From positions 1-55,143 of the forward strand of contig CASFTO010000076.1 of the NCBI GenBank assembly GCA_949297665.1: DNA of 55,143 nt, read 5' to 3'. Source of the DNA: an uncultured Alphaproteobacteria bacterium (GTDB taxonomy: Bacteria > Pseudomonadota > Alphaproteobacteria > RF32 > CAG-239). The translations under genes were made by a program, and so were the position numbers. This document shows, one piece after another, positions 44,468 through 53,357 of the stretch; the first letter of the stretch is position 1; each line of letters opens with the position of its first letter. Under the pieces are notes generated by a model. That model did not search any database, was not told where the DNA came from, and saw nothing but the letters and a program-made list of their open reading frames with translations.

Positions 44468-44571
44468 TTTAAAAACAGCTCACTCGCTGCTTTCGCTTGC
44501 TTTATAATCTAAATTTATTTATTTTGCAACTCTTTTTTAACTTTTTATTCAATTTTTTCTTAACCTTAAAT

Positions 44572-44610
44572 ACAAAAAAACCGCATTTGTCTTTATCGGA
44601 CAATGCGGTT
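44572..44610 (-). terminator. Terminator of the 44633 gene
   Basis: The stem 44579-44591 with 44599-44610 (one bulged T) is followed on the minus strand by seven T. Confidence 0.85.
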
Positions 44611-44632
44611 TATTTGTGCGTGGTTTACGAGA

Positions 44633-45307
44633 TTATTCTCTCTCGTATTTAGAGATAAAATCGTGAATCTTTTGGTGATTTTCTCCATGCAATGTTGCTA
44701 ACATCAAAATTTGACGCAGCTCTCGTTTACGCGGATGTTCCAAATCCCCATCGGCTAAAGCCAGATTTACCAACGAATCGGCTATTTGAACCGAAACGGC
44801 GGAGATTTTTTCTCCCAGCAAATCACGTAATGTTTCCAAACTAACCGAGAACAGTGCATCTATGGCTTCAGGATCTTGCGACATGCGCAAAATATTCAAA
44901 GCCTCTTTTGCAAAATCTTCCCGCTTTCCATAATATGCCGATAAACTCAGCAAAATTACGATAACGCGAGGAAGCTCGTTTTGTTCCAAAACCTTCTCCA
45001 ATGCGGGAAGTTTTTCTCCTTTGGCTATCCAAAACACCTTTGATGATTGAGATGCATTTCCTTCACCTTTTCGTGAAAACAAAAGAACAACTCTTTCTTC
45101 ATCTGTTTGTTCCATTGAGCAGATTTCTTGCTCGTCCGCACGATAATAGGTAATGATGTCATCATTCTTCAGCTTTTGAATATCCGCCGAAATAGGAAGA
45201 ACTACTAAGTCTTCTTTTCCTGAAATAATATTCTTCACTTTAATTGAATGGAAACTGCCAGCGGTGTCAATATTGATGACACGGGCTGTAATAGGACCTT
45301 TTGACAT
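44633..45307 (-). CDS. Soluble two-part protein of unknown function
   Basis: The 224-residue protein starts MSKGPITARVIN. The first 95 residues look like a beta domain (ARVINIDTAGSFHSIKVKNI, EERVVLLFSRKGEG). The rest is helical with charged repeats (VIVILLSLSAYYGKREDFAKEALNIL, LADGDLEHPRKRELRQILMLA), somewhat like HEAT or TPR arrays. No family is recognised. I place the start at 45307 because a TTGCGT-17-TATAAG promoter lies inside the 37-residue upstream extension. The leader is AT-rich with no Shine-Dalgarno. It is divergent from parE and ends in its own terminator. Confidence 0.68.
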   Translation of the reverse strand: MSKGPITARVINIDTAGSFHSIKVKNIISGKEDLVVLPISADIQKLKNDDIITYYRADEQEICSMEQTDEERVVLLFSRKGEGNASQSSKVFWIAKGEKLPALEKVLEQNELPRVIVILLSLSAYYGKREDFAKEALNILRMSQDPEAIDALFSVSLETLRDLLGEKISAVSVQIADSLVNLALADGDLEHPRKRELRQILMLATLHGENHQKIHDFISKYERE

Positions 45308-45353
45308 GATAATAATAGTTTTAAAGTTAAAAAATAATACAAAATTCTTTTTG

Positions 45354-45382
45354 CTTATACCCCACTTTTTGACAAAACGCAA
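45354..45382 (-). promoter_or_regulatory. Promoter candidate for the 44633 gene
   Basis: On the minus strand TTGCGT (45382-45377), 17 bases, TATAAG (45359-45354). It overlaps the longer open frame and so decides the start at 45307. Confidence 0.5.
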
Positions 45383-45534
45383 GTTTTTTTGTTTGTTTTC
45401 CGTATGATTTTTTTCCATCCCCTTTTTTGGTATTTTTCTGTTTAAGATTTTTAGTTTTTACTTGTGTCTGCACTTTTCTTTTTATATATTTCTTCCAGTT
45501 TATATATGTTTTTTGTCTTATATCTGAGGAAAAT

Positions 45535-47523
45535 ATGAGTGATTTGTTTGAAAACTCCGCAACGGCAGTTAAGGAAGAATATTCTGCTCGCGACATTGAA
45601 GTTCTTGAAGGATTAGATCCTGTCAGACATCGTCCGGGGATGTATATCGGTGGGACCGATGAGCAAGCCTTGCATCATTTGGTTGCGGAAATTTTAGACA
45701 ACTCTATGGATGAAGCCGTTGCCGGTTATGCGTCCAGAATTGATATTTCTCTTAATGCCGACTACTCCGTTACTATTACAGATAACGGACGCGGTATTCC
45801 AGTTGATGACCATCCTAAATATCCGGGAAAATCAGCTTTGGAAGTTATCTTGACCACTTTGCACTCCGGCGGTAAATTCGGCGGTAACGCTTATAAAGTA
45901 TCCGGCGGTCTACATGGTGTTGGTTCGTCCGTGGTTAATGCTTTATCTGTTAAACTCGTTGTTGAGGTAGCGCGTGACAAAAAACTCTACCGCCAGGAAT
46001 ATTCTTGCGGGAAGCCTGTTACTCCGTTAATGTTGGTGGGAAATGCTCCGAACCGTCGCGGGACAAGCATTACTTTCTTACCTGACGCCGAAATTTTTGG
46101 AAGCGATAATAAATTTGTTCCGGCAAAAGTTTATCGTATGGCTCGTTCTAAAGCTTTCTTGTTTAAGGGGATTAAAATCTTTTGGAAATGCGCTCCAGAA
46201 CTTTTAACTGAGGGCGACGGAATTCCTCAAGAAACGGAATTTAATTTTCCAAACGGCTTATTGGATTTCTTAAATTATCAAATCGATACTCGTACTACTA
46301 TCAATCGTACTCCTTTTTCTGGAGAAGCTGATCTTGCAGGTGATGAGGGAAAAGTTGAATGGGCTATTACCTGGCCTGATGATGAAAAAGGCTTTTGTAC
46401 ATCTTATTGCAACACGGTCATCACTCCTCAGGGTGGAACACATGAACAAGGTTTTCGTACGGCTTTGCTTAAAGGATTAAAAGAATACGCTGATATGGCT
46501 AATATCAAAAAAGCTGCAGGTATTACTGCGGAAGATTTCTTGAGTGATGCAGCAATTATGCTTTCTGTGTTTATCCGTGATCCGCAATTTCAAGGACAAA
46601 CAAAAGACAAACTCACATCAACGAAAGCAGCTTATCTGGTTGAGAAAGCTGTTAAAGATTCTTTTGACCATTGGCTTTCATCAGATAAAGAAAATGCAAG
46701 CGCTTTGATTGAATATGTTATTGACCGAGCAGAACTGCGCAAAAAGAGAAAAGAAGAAAAAGTTCAAAATCGTAAATCTCCAACTAAAAAATTACGTCTT
46801 CCGGGCAAACTTGCCGACTGCTCTAAATCTGCTGCCGAAGATACTGAAATTTTTATTGTTGAGGGTGATTCCGCTGGTGGTTCCGCAAAACAAGGACGCG
46901 ACCGTATGACACAGGCCATTTTGCCGTTACGTGGGAAAATTCTGAATGTTGCCAGTGCCAGTCTTGATAAAATTACCCAAAACCAAGAAATTAAAGATAT
47001 GATTGAGGCTTTGGGTTGTGGCACCAAAGATAATTATAAGGAAGAGAATTTGCGTTATGAAAAAATCATCATCATGACCGATGCTGATGTTGATGGTGCG
47101 CATATTACATCTCTTTTAATGACATTCTTTTATCAGTATATGCCAAAACTTATTGAAAACGGTCACTTATTTATTGCGACTCCGCCTCTGTATAAAATCG
47201 TTTTTGGCGGAAAGAACTATTACGCTCTTGATGATGATGAAAAAGATAAAATTTTAAGTAAAGCAAAAGCTAATCAAAAACCTGATATCAGTCGTTTTAA
47301 AGGTTTGGGTGAAATGAGTGCCTTACAGCTTAAAGAAACCACTATGGATAAAAATAATCGTGTTTTACTTCGTGTTGTTATTCCTACGGCAAATACAGAA
47401 GAGGCTCGTGATGAAGCTTTTGAAACCAGAAGACAGGTTGAACGCCTGATGGGTAAAGATCCAGAACAACGCTTTAAATTCATTATTGAACGTGCTAAAT
47501 TTGCAGAGGATTTGGATATCTAA
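45535..47523 (+). CDS. parE: DNA topoisomerase IV subunit B
   Basis: ATPase subunit that unlinks daughter chromosomes with ParC. The 662-residue protein has the GHKL ATPase motifs (EILDNSMDEAVAG, ITDNGRGIPVD, GGLHGVGSSVVNALS), a transducer domain and a TOPRIM part with FIVEGDSAGGSAKQGRDR and IIMTDADVDGAHI. The length and the absence of a GyrB insert, plus KLRLPGKLADCS, favour ParE over GyrB. GAGG precedes the ATG at 45535; the 36 hydrophobic upstream residues are not part of it. Confidence 0.94.
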   Translation: MSDLFENSATAVKEEYSARDIEVLEGLDPVRHRPGMYIGGTDEQALHHLVAEILDNSMDEAVAGYASRIDISLNADYSVTITDNGRGIPVDDHPKYPGKSALEVILTTLHSGGKFGGNAYKVSGGLHGVGSSVVNALSVKLVVEVARDKKLYRQEYSCGKPVTPLMLVGNAPNRRGTSITFLPDAEIFGSDNKFVPAKVYRMARSKAFLFKGIKIFWKCAPELLTEGDGIPQETEFNFPNGLLDFLNYQIDTRTTINRTPFSGEADLAGDEGKVEWAITWPDDEKGFCTSYCNTVITPQGGTHEQGFRTALLKGLKEYADMANIKKAAGITAEDFLSDAAIMLSVFIRDPQFQGQTKDKLTSTKAAYLVEKAVKDSFDHWLSSDKENASALIEYVIDRAELRKKRKEEKVQNRKSPTKKLRLPGKLADCSKSAAEDTEIFIVEGDSAGGSAKQGRDRMTQAILPLRGKILNVASASLDKITQNQEIKDMIEALGCGTKDNYKEENLRYEKIIIMTDADVDGAHITSLLMTFFYQYMPKLIENGHLFIATPPLYKIVFGGKNYYALDDDEKDKILSKAKANQKPDISRFKGLGEMSALQLKETTMDKNNRVLLRVVIPTANTEEARDEAFETRRQVERLMGKDPEQRFKFIIERAKFAEDLDI

Positions 47524-47554
47524 ACTTTGCTACTTATAGCTTAAATAAAAAAAT

Positions 47555-47588
47555 AAAAGACAGTTATTTTTATTAACTGTCTTTTTCG
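47555..47588 (+). terminator. Terminator of parE
   Basis: A perfect 12-bp stem (47555-47566 with 47574-47585) with a T-rich loop is followed by T. Confidence 0.85.
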
Positions 47589-47866
47589 TTTACATACAGC
47601 CTATGTGCACTAGGGGTATGTTTGGGATTAACCCTTCATGTTTTCGTACGTTCAAACACTTTTACAATAGAATATTCTTTTTTCCTTTGAGAATATTCCT
47701 CACTCTTGCATAACCGAATAATTTTCAGGCTTAGTCTGCATATTAAAAAGATAAGCACTGTTGCTATCATACCAAATAATTTTTTAAGACCTCATAATTA
47801 ATTTTACGGTCTTAACCTAATCAATCATTTGGTATTCGTCAAGTTTTTCTGTTTGATATTGAAGGA
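47589..47866. other. Non-coding segment with nested inverted repeats
   Basis: About 280 bases lie between the ends of the convergent parE and GT39-like genes. No frame is convincing. Structures seen: nested dyads ATACCAAAT/ATTTGGTAT (47769-47777, 47827-47835) and TTAAGACC/GGTCTTAA (47784-47791, 47808-47815), and two copies of the palindrome GAATATTC at 47670-47677 and 47691-47698, 21 bases apart. It could hold a small RNA or protein-binding sites. There is no tRNA or known riboswitch that I can see. Confidence 0.5.
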
Positions 47867-49384
47867 TTAATCATACGCGTGGTAATAGCGTTTTTTATAA
47901 TCAAAGTCGCATTTTATATGACTGAATTCCGGCTTTAATATGTATATTACATCCGAATTATCAAACGGCTTGTAATATTGATTAATTAAATTCATATCCG
48001 GCACGTGCACAAATTTTTCAATACCACGTTCGGCTGAATATTTATCTTTATACGGTGCAATGTATATAATTTTTGGCTTATATGTTGCTATTACCTTATT
48101 TATATCCATCAGTGGATGTATTCCAACTTTGGCTCCAATTACATCCAATTGTCCTAATAAATTCCAGTAGTAGTGAGGATCTCGATTATACAGATTGTAC
48201 AAATTTCCATCTCCATTAATAACATAGTCACAAGGGGTTGTTACACGTACAATCTTTTTATTCAGCGGATCATAAAAGCGCCCTACTCTATCCCCAAGAT
48301 TACCTTCATACACTGCAGGTTTATACATACAAAAAGCCAGAGCCACCACTAATACATATATAAGAGCAAAATGTTTCTTAAAGATTTTTTCTTCCAAAAA
48401 CATAGCACTCAAAATAGAGGCCAAATATATCAGCAAATAAAAATAATACGCAAAGGCTGAAAAATACAACAAACGTTGCGCCAACTCTGTTAAAAACAAA
48501 ATGGTTAGTATGTTAAAATATATATTTTTCTGGCGAATAAAGCAGATAATCGCCAAAAAACTCCCAAGCAGAAGCATCTTTAATTCCGGCCAAATTATTC
48601 CATGTCGGCGCTCTTCTGCAAATAGTTCAGGTATGTGCAAATTAAAGATAAAATTGGAACGATACCATGTTTCTAAGATGTCATGATGCCATAAGTAGAC
48701 GGCATATCCTAAACTCAAAACTATCGGTAATAACATTGCATAAGCCAAAGCATCAACTTTTATGACTTTCTTATGCAGCAGATAAAATGTTATCAACGCC
48801 AATATAACAAGGGCAAAAATAATTTTTTGCAAAAACATAAATGACGCCCAGAATAACAACATGGCTAGACTTAATTGGCTTACTTTTTGCTCCTTTATAT
48901 GTTTAAAGTAAAAATACAATCCGGCAAAAAAAGCGGTCATCATAAAATTATCGGGACGAAAGTTTACCACAGATACGACGACATACGGCGTCAAAGCTAT
49001 TGCGGCGGCAATTATACCTCCAGTTTTATTGGTCAAAAAGCGTGAAGCAATCAGATATAAAAGATAGTAGTTCAAAAATGAACTTAGTATAGAGCAACTT
49101 ACGACGGTTGCTGTAATGATATTGTCATCTAATCCGTGCGTGTGTAAACCGACAAATGGTGCAAACAAGTACCACAGTAGAGGATTATGGTGTTGGAAAA
49201 AATCTTTGTATGGGATAAAATTTGCATAAACCAACCACGAGGAGTGTATATGCTCCAATGTATCTCCCCCCAAGGTGTTCGTTTTCCATGCAATATATAG
49301 GCAAAATATAAGTCCGGCGCATAAATGCCCAATCAGAAAAAATGCCGGAAATTTGTGATATATTTTTTGCAATATTAACGGCAT
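47867..49384 (-). CDS. GT39/ArnT-like membrane glycosyltransferase
   Basis: The 505-residue polytopic protein has about ten or eleven transmembrane helices. The first periplasmic loop carries the family's acidic motif in GGDTLEHIHSSWLVYAN, then PYKDFFQHHNPLLWYL. A later NFRPDNFMM is typical of GT39-type glycosyltransferases that take sugars from polyprenyl-phosphate carriers. A soluble periplasmic C-terminal part of about 120 residues follows. The acceptor is unknown: lipid A, glycans and proteins are all possible. AAGGAG precedes the ATG. It sits 12 bases after pit, probably in the same operon. Confidence 0.83.
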   Translation of the reverse strand: MPLILQKIYHKFPAFFLIGHLCAGLIFCLYIAWKTNTLGGDTLEHIHSSWLVYANFIPYKDFFQHHNPLLWYLFAPFVGLHTHGLDDNIITATVVSCSILSSFLNYYLLYLIASRFLTNKTGGIIAAAIALTPYVVVSVVNFRPDNFMMTAFFAGLYFYFKHIKEQKVSQLSLAMLLFWASFMFLQKIIFALVILALITFYLLHKKVIKVDALAYAMLLPIVLSLGYAVYLWHHDILETWYRSNFIFNLHIPELFAEERRHGIIWPELKMLLLGSFLAIICFIRQKNIYFNILTILFLTELAQRLLYFSAFAYYFYLLIYLASILSAMFLEEKIFKKHFALIYVLVVALAFCMYKPAVYEGNLGDRVGRFYDPLNKKIVRVTTPCDYVINGDGNLYNLYNRDPHYYWNLLGQLDVIGAKVGIHPLMDINKVIATYKPKIIYIAPYKDKYSAERGIEKFVHVPDMNLINQYYKPFDNSDVIYILKPEFSHIKCDFDYKKRYYHAYD

Positions 49385-49396
49385 CTCTTTTTCTCC

Positions 49397-50449
49397 TTAG
49401 GGCATGAATATCGTTTGCTTAAATACGTTTTCCATAAAAAATAATAATATAAAACTTAAAATAAAGGCAATAACCGGTGTGGCAACCCAACCCGATACAA
49501 CGCGCAAAATCAGACTCCATTTTATACCTTTTCCCCCTTTTACCAAACCTATTCCTACAATTGCACCTATTACGGCTTGGGTACTGGAAACAGGAACCGC
49601 CGGTAATGGAGGTAAATTCATTGATATTAGGAAGTTTTCCAGATTTTCCGAGGAAAACAATATCAAAACCAGTGATTGCGATAAAATCACAATCCATGCC
49701 ACGGTCGGAGAAAATGACAATACATTCTTGCCAACCGTCTTAATGGCTTTTTGCGAATATGTGAATACCCCGATGCACGCCGCAACCGCTCCTAAAAAAA
49801 AGAGAACTTGCGTACTGCTTAAGGTGTAAAAATTACCTAATTTAAGCGGTGACAAGACATTTGAATCAATGAATACTCCGACGACATTTGCCATATTGTT
49901 GGCGCCTAACGCAAAGCCGCCCAGCGCCGTTGTCAGTATCATTCCGACTCTTACCGCCATGTCTTGCCATAGGATATGTACTTTACTGTGATGCAGCAAT
50001 TTTTTAACGCAGATATATAATCCAACAGCAATCACTCCGGAAATAATCGGACAAAATATCCATGTCGCGCAAATATTCGTTAATGTTTCGGTATCCGTCG
50101 GTTTATGATTGTACACGTTCCACCCGATAATCCCTCCGACAATCGCTTGTGAAATTGATACGCTTATCCCTGATTTTAACATCATCAGAACAGCCAATGC
50201 CGATGACAATGATACCGTAAAAGCTGCCGGCAGAGTATTGACTTCACCTAACGCATTTAAGGTTTCTGCCGTGTTTTGACCGCTGAATACCGCTCCCAAA
50301 ACCAAAAATATGCTTGCGATTATCGCTGCTGTCGTAAAACGGAGCATCTTTGTTCCAACTGCCGTCCCAAATATATTCGACGCATCGTTAGCTCCTAGTG
50401 ACCAACCTAAAAATAATCCACTTGAGAGAAAAAATAAATATTCGAACAT
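49397..50449 (-). CDS. pit: Low-affinity inorganic phosphate transporter, Pit family
   Basis: The 350-residue inner-membrane protein has about ten helices in two inverted halves. Each half has the Pit signature: GANDASNIFGTAVGTKML near the start and GANNMANVVGVF in the middle. SVSISQAIVGGIIG and VPVSSTQAVIGAIVG are the paired substrate-site repeats. It imports metal-phosphate complexes with protons. The PhoU-like DUF47 gene lies only 3 bases upstream, the usual partner arrangement. Confidence 0.95.
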   Translation of the reverse strand: MFEYLFFLSSGLFLGWSLGANDASNIFGTAVGTKMLRFTTAAIIASIFLVLGAVFSGQNTAETLNALGEVNTLPAAFTVSLSSALAVLMMLKSGISVSISQAIVGGIIGWNVYNHKPTDTETLTNICATWIFCPIISGVIAVGLYICVKKLLHHSKVHILWQDMAVRVGMILTTALGGFALGANNMANVVGVFIDSNVLSPLKLGNFYTLSSTQVLFFLGAVAACIGVFTYSQKAIKTVGKNVLSFSPTVAWIVILSQSLVLILFSSENLENFLISMNLPPLPAVPVSSTQAVIGAIVGIGLVKGGKGIKWSLILRVVSGWVATPVIAFILSFILLFFMENVFKQTIFMP

Positions 50450-50452
50450 TGA

Positions 50453-51112
50453 TTAAATTTCCCTCTTTATTGCGAAAATAAGCAGTGCATCAATGCAGTC
50501 TTCGGCTAAATCCGCTATATCCGCTACTTCTTCTATAAAATTATTGATTTGCATTTTGCGGGCTAAATCTAAATCGGAATCAAATACTTCATTACGCAAT
50601 TTGGCCGCTGTCTTATCACTCTGATGCTCCAACAAATATACTTTTTTAGAATAATCGCGCAAGGTTACCAAATCTCTGAAAAATGCACGCGATGCTATGG
50701 CCATATTTTCCGCACAGTCGGCTACTTGATTGACCAATTCTCGCAATTGTTTGTGATATGCTTCCGGTATGTCGGGACGTTCTATGTAAAATTTATGCGC
50801 AACCTCATCAAATAAATTGATAACTCTATCCAGATTTTCTACTAATTCCAAAATGTTTCCGCGTAAATCCGGTATCAGATTTTGTTCATATAATTTGCTC
50901 TCTATTTCCCGACGCAATGTATCCGAATCGTGCTCTATTATCTTTATCTTTTTACTGGTTTGGCGATATTTTTCGCTGCGCATCTCTTGCAAATATATAT
51001 CCACAGCTTCCTTAAAAACCATGGTCATTTCTATGATCTTATCATGTAGACTGTCTATGTTATGCTCCAAATCTCTGGTGCGGGCAAATAATGATATCTT
51101 TACGTTAAACAT
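50453..51112 (-). CDS. DUF47/PhoU-like accessory protein of the Pit transporter
   Basis: The 219-residue all-helical protein fits the DUF47 (TIGR00153-type) family, relatives of PhoU. Visible are SLFARTRDLEHNIDSLHDKIIEM, IIEHDSDTLRREIESKLYEQ with its acidic metal-binding pattern, and YLLEHQSDKTAAKLRNEVFD, the matching second repeat. Members bind metal ions and modulate the adjacent Pit transporter. First gene of the DUF47-pit-GT39-like unit. Confidence 0.92.
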   Translation of the reverse strand: MFNVKISLFARTRDLEHNIDSLHDKIIEMTMVFKEAVDIYLQEMRSEKYRQTSKKIKIIEHDSDTLRREIESKLYEQNLIPDLRGNILELVENLDRVINLFDEVAHKFYIERPDIPEAYHKQLRELVNQVADCAENMAIASRAFFRDLVTLRDYSKKVYLLEHQSDKTAAKLRNEVFDSDLDLARKMQINNFIEEVADIADLAEDCIDALLIFAIKREI

Positions 51113-51273
51113 TTATACTCATTTCCCTTCTCTTTTTCAGAATCGTTTTTCTTTTGGTGTTATTTGATTTTAAACTTACACACTTTGTCAACATATTTTT
51201 ATTTTTGGCTTGCATTTATTTTTTTATTCTCTTACTTTTTAGTGGTTATATAACATTTTTAAGGATGGGAATT

Positions 51274-52020
51274 ATGCAAAAAGATAATATTATTACCGTT
51301 TTGGTATCTGTTATTGCGAGCGTTGTTGTTTCTGTTGCTCTTTGCTCGACAGTTTCTGATTCTAAAACTACAACTTCTTCTACCGCTGGTCAAAATGTAA
51401 ATCAAGCTATTGAAGATTATTTGATGAATAATCCTAGCAAAATTCGTGAAGCTTTGGAATTAGCTGCTCAACAAGAACAAATTGCTGAACAAAAACGTAT
51501 TGCTGAACTCTATAAAGCTAATTGGAAAGATTTGAGCTCTTATGAAGGTTCTCCTTTTGTCGGACCTAAAGATGCTAAAGTTACTATTGTTGAATTCTTT
51601 GATTTCAACTGCGGTTACTGCAAACGTTTAGCTCCTGAAATGATGAAGATTATTAAAGCTAATAAAGACGTTAAAGTTGTGTTCAAACCCGTAACATTTT
51701 TAGGCTCCATGCCGGCTGCCAAGGCTGCTATGGCTGCTAATAAACAAGGTAAATTCTTGGAAGTTTATGAGGCTTTGTTAACTCATAATGGTCAAATTAC
51801 CTCCGCCGTTATTGATGAAATCATCAAAAAGGCTGGGCTTGATGTTGAGAAAACTAAAAAACTAAGGGATAGCGACGAAATTGCTAAAGAAATTTCTGCT
51901 ATTGCCGACCTTTCTCAAAAGGTTCAAATTCGTGGCGTTCCGACTTTGATTATGAATGGTGAAGCATTGCAAGCTATTGACGAAGCAACTATTCAGAATG
52001 CCATTGACAGCGTTAAATAA
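51274..52020 (+). CDS. DsbA-family thiol oxidoreductase (copy 1)
   Basis: The 248-residue protein has an N-terminal signal or anchor (about residues 5-24). A Gln/Glu-rich helical linker follows (AAQQEQIAEQKRIAELYKAN). The DsbA/thioredoxin domain has the active site FDFNCGYCK and the cis-proline loop RGVPTLIM. It is a periplasmic disulfide catalyst, similar in plan to the Com1-type DsbA proteins. AAGGA at 51261-51265 favours the ATG at 51274 over 51265. A second copy follows after 145 bases. Confidence 0.92.
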   Translation: MQKDNIITVLVSVIASVVVSVALCSTVSDSKTTTSSTAGQNVNQAIEDYLMNNPSKIREALELAAQQEQIAEQKRIAELYKANWKDLSSYEGSPFVGPKDAKVTIVEFFDFNCGYCKRLAPEMMKIIKANKDVKVVFKPVTFLGSMPAAKAAMAANKQGKFLEVYEALLTHNGQITSAVIDEIIKKAGLDVEKTKKLRDSDEIAKEISAIADLSQKVQIRGVPTLIMNGEALQAIDEATIQNAIDSVK

Positions 52021-52043
52021 ATAGTTTTCTTTTAACGGTTTTC

Positions 52044-52073
52044 GGTCCATCTCTTTTGAGATGGACCTTTTTG
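52044..52073 (+). terminator. Terminator between the two dsbA-like genes
   Basis: A perfect 10-bp stem (52044-52053 with 52058-52067) around TTTT is followed by T. The two oxidoreductase genes are therefore separate units. Confidence 0.9.
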
Positions 52074-52165
52074 TTGTTAAAATTTGATGATTATGCTTAA
52101 AAATTCTTGCATATACTTTTATCACGCTTTAAGCTAGCTTTAGTTTTAATATTAGTGAGGGCGTT

Positions 52166-52960
52166 ATGAAAATCTTTTTTAAATATTTTGCTGTTTTAGT
52201 TGTTGCCGCTCTTGGCGCCGGTGGGGTTATTTATCTTGATGCGCATTGTCCAAAAAAACAGGCTGAGCAGTCGCAACTTATTAATCAAGCCATCGAATCT
52301 TATGTTCAAAATAATAAGGAAACTTTGGCTAATCTTGTTTTGGAAAGCGATACTTTTAAGAACTCTTCTTTCCAGATAAAAATGAGTGGTGAGTCCGAAC
52401 AGCAACCTGAAACCGAAAATGTAGCAGATGACAATCCTAATAAAACTTTCTTAAAACATTGGGATGAAATGAAAAATAGTGAGGTGGCTCCTTATGCCGG
52501 ACCTAAAGAGGCTAAAGTTACCGTTGTCGAATTTTTTGATTTCGCGTGTGGCCACTGTAAAGCATTGGCTCCGGTTATGGCTCAATTGATTAAAAATAAT
52601 CCAGATGTGAAATTTGTGTTTAATCCGCTTTTCTTCATGAGTGAACATTCTCCTTATGCTGCGAAAGCCTCTCTAGCGGCTTTTCAAAAGGGTAAATTTG
52701 TAGAAGTTTTTGAGGGAGTTATGACGCTACCTGAAATGAATGAGGATACTATTAACCAAATTCTTATTGATGAAGGTCTTAATGTCGATGAAATTAAACA
52801 AATGATGGAGCAAAAAGAAATTCGGCGTGGAATTCAGGATATTGACGCGCTTTCTCAAGTTTTGGGTATTAACGGCGTTCCTATGCTTATCATCAACGGC
52901 GAACCTTTTTATGGGCGTAGTCTTGATGACTTGCAAAATAAAATCAATAGCTACAAATAA
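52166..52960 (+). CDS. DsbA-family thiol oxidoreductase (copy 2)
   Basis: The 264-residue paralogue has an N-terminal hydrophobic anchor (about residues 7-25) and a linker with several Gln/Glu/Asn. The DsbA domain active site is FDFACGHCK and the cis-proline loop is NGVPMLII. The active-site dipeptide GH is the one of classical strongly oxidising DsbA, whereas copy 1 has GY. An Asn/Glu-rich acidic insert precedes the domain. GAGGG stands ahead of the ATG. Confidence 0.92.
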   Translation: MKIFFKYFAVLVVAALGAGGVIYLDAHCPKKQAEQSQLINQAIESYVQNNKETLANLVLESDTFKNSSFQIKMSGESEQQPETENVADDNPNKTFLKHWDEMKNSEVAPYAGPKEAKVTVVEFFDFACGHCKALAPVMAQLIKNNPDVKFVFNPLFFMSEHSPYAAKASLAAFQKGKFVEVFEGVMTLPEMNEDTINQILIDEGLNVDEIKQMMEQKEIRRGIQDIDALSQVLGINGVPMLIINGEPFYGRSLDDLQNKINSYK

Positions 52961-52984
52961 AAAATAGTTTTTGGGTAAAAAATT

Positions 52985-53019
52985 ATCCCCTGAAGCCATA
53001 AAGCTCAGGGGATTTTTTG
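52985..53019 (+). terminator. Bidirectional terminator after dsbA copy 2
   Basis: The stem ATCCCCTGA (52985-52993) with TCAGGGGAT (53005-53013) is followed by six T. It also closes the convergent minus-strand unit ending at 53031. Confidence 0.88.
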
Positions 53020-53030
53020 GTTTGGATTAA

Positions 53031-53347
53031 TTAAGGTTTGAATACTTGTCCGTCTGCACCGATTATTTCGCCATCTTCAAATAAGACACCGAAAATTGCA
53101 CCGTCGTACAGTTTATCCAAAGTTTTTGTTTTTGGGTTGAAACGGCGGATTGTTCCGTATACCCCTTTATATCCTTCCTTATCATATACCTCACTAATCA
53201 AAGTAGTTGATTCTCTGCCAAGTGAGTACCCTCGGTATAGTTCCGTGTACTCAAAGTGTTGACCTAGAAGAATGACTGTATCGTTTCCTTCATGGAAAAT
53301 GACAGATGATACCGATAATATATAGCAACGAGGATTATTTTTTTCAT
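53031..53347 (-). pseudogene. Small exported protein gene, apparently frameshifted in a TA repeat
   Basis: From the ATG at 53347 the frame reads MKKIILVAI and then loses sense. From about 53315 on, another frame reads ILSVSSVIFHEGNDTV and continues for about 95 codons to the TAA at 53033. Removing one TA from the TATATA tract at about 53320 joins them into one 105-residue protein with a hydrophobic start and a soluble part (GQHFEYTELYRGYSLGRE, AIFGVLFEDGEIIGADGQVFKP). The downstream frame is also in phase with the gene at 53358 across its TGA. A slipped dinucleotide, an assembly error or phase variation would fit. No family recognised. Confidence 0.6.
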
Positions 53348-53357
53348 TGCAATAAAT

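Noticed and set aside
45427..45534. 36-residue hydrophobic N-terminal extension of ParE
   Set aside because: ParE is cytoplasmic, and the ATG at 45535 is preceded by GAGG and gives the usual N-terminus.
53038..53262. A 74-codon plus-strand frame
   Set aside because: It is antisense to the frameshifted minus-strand gene, whose frame looks more protein-like and has a sensible start and stop.
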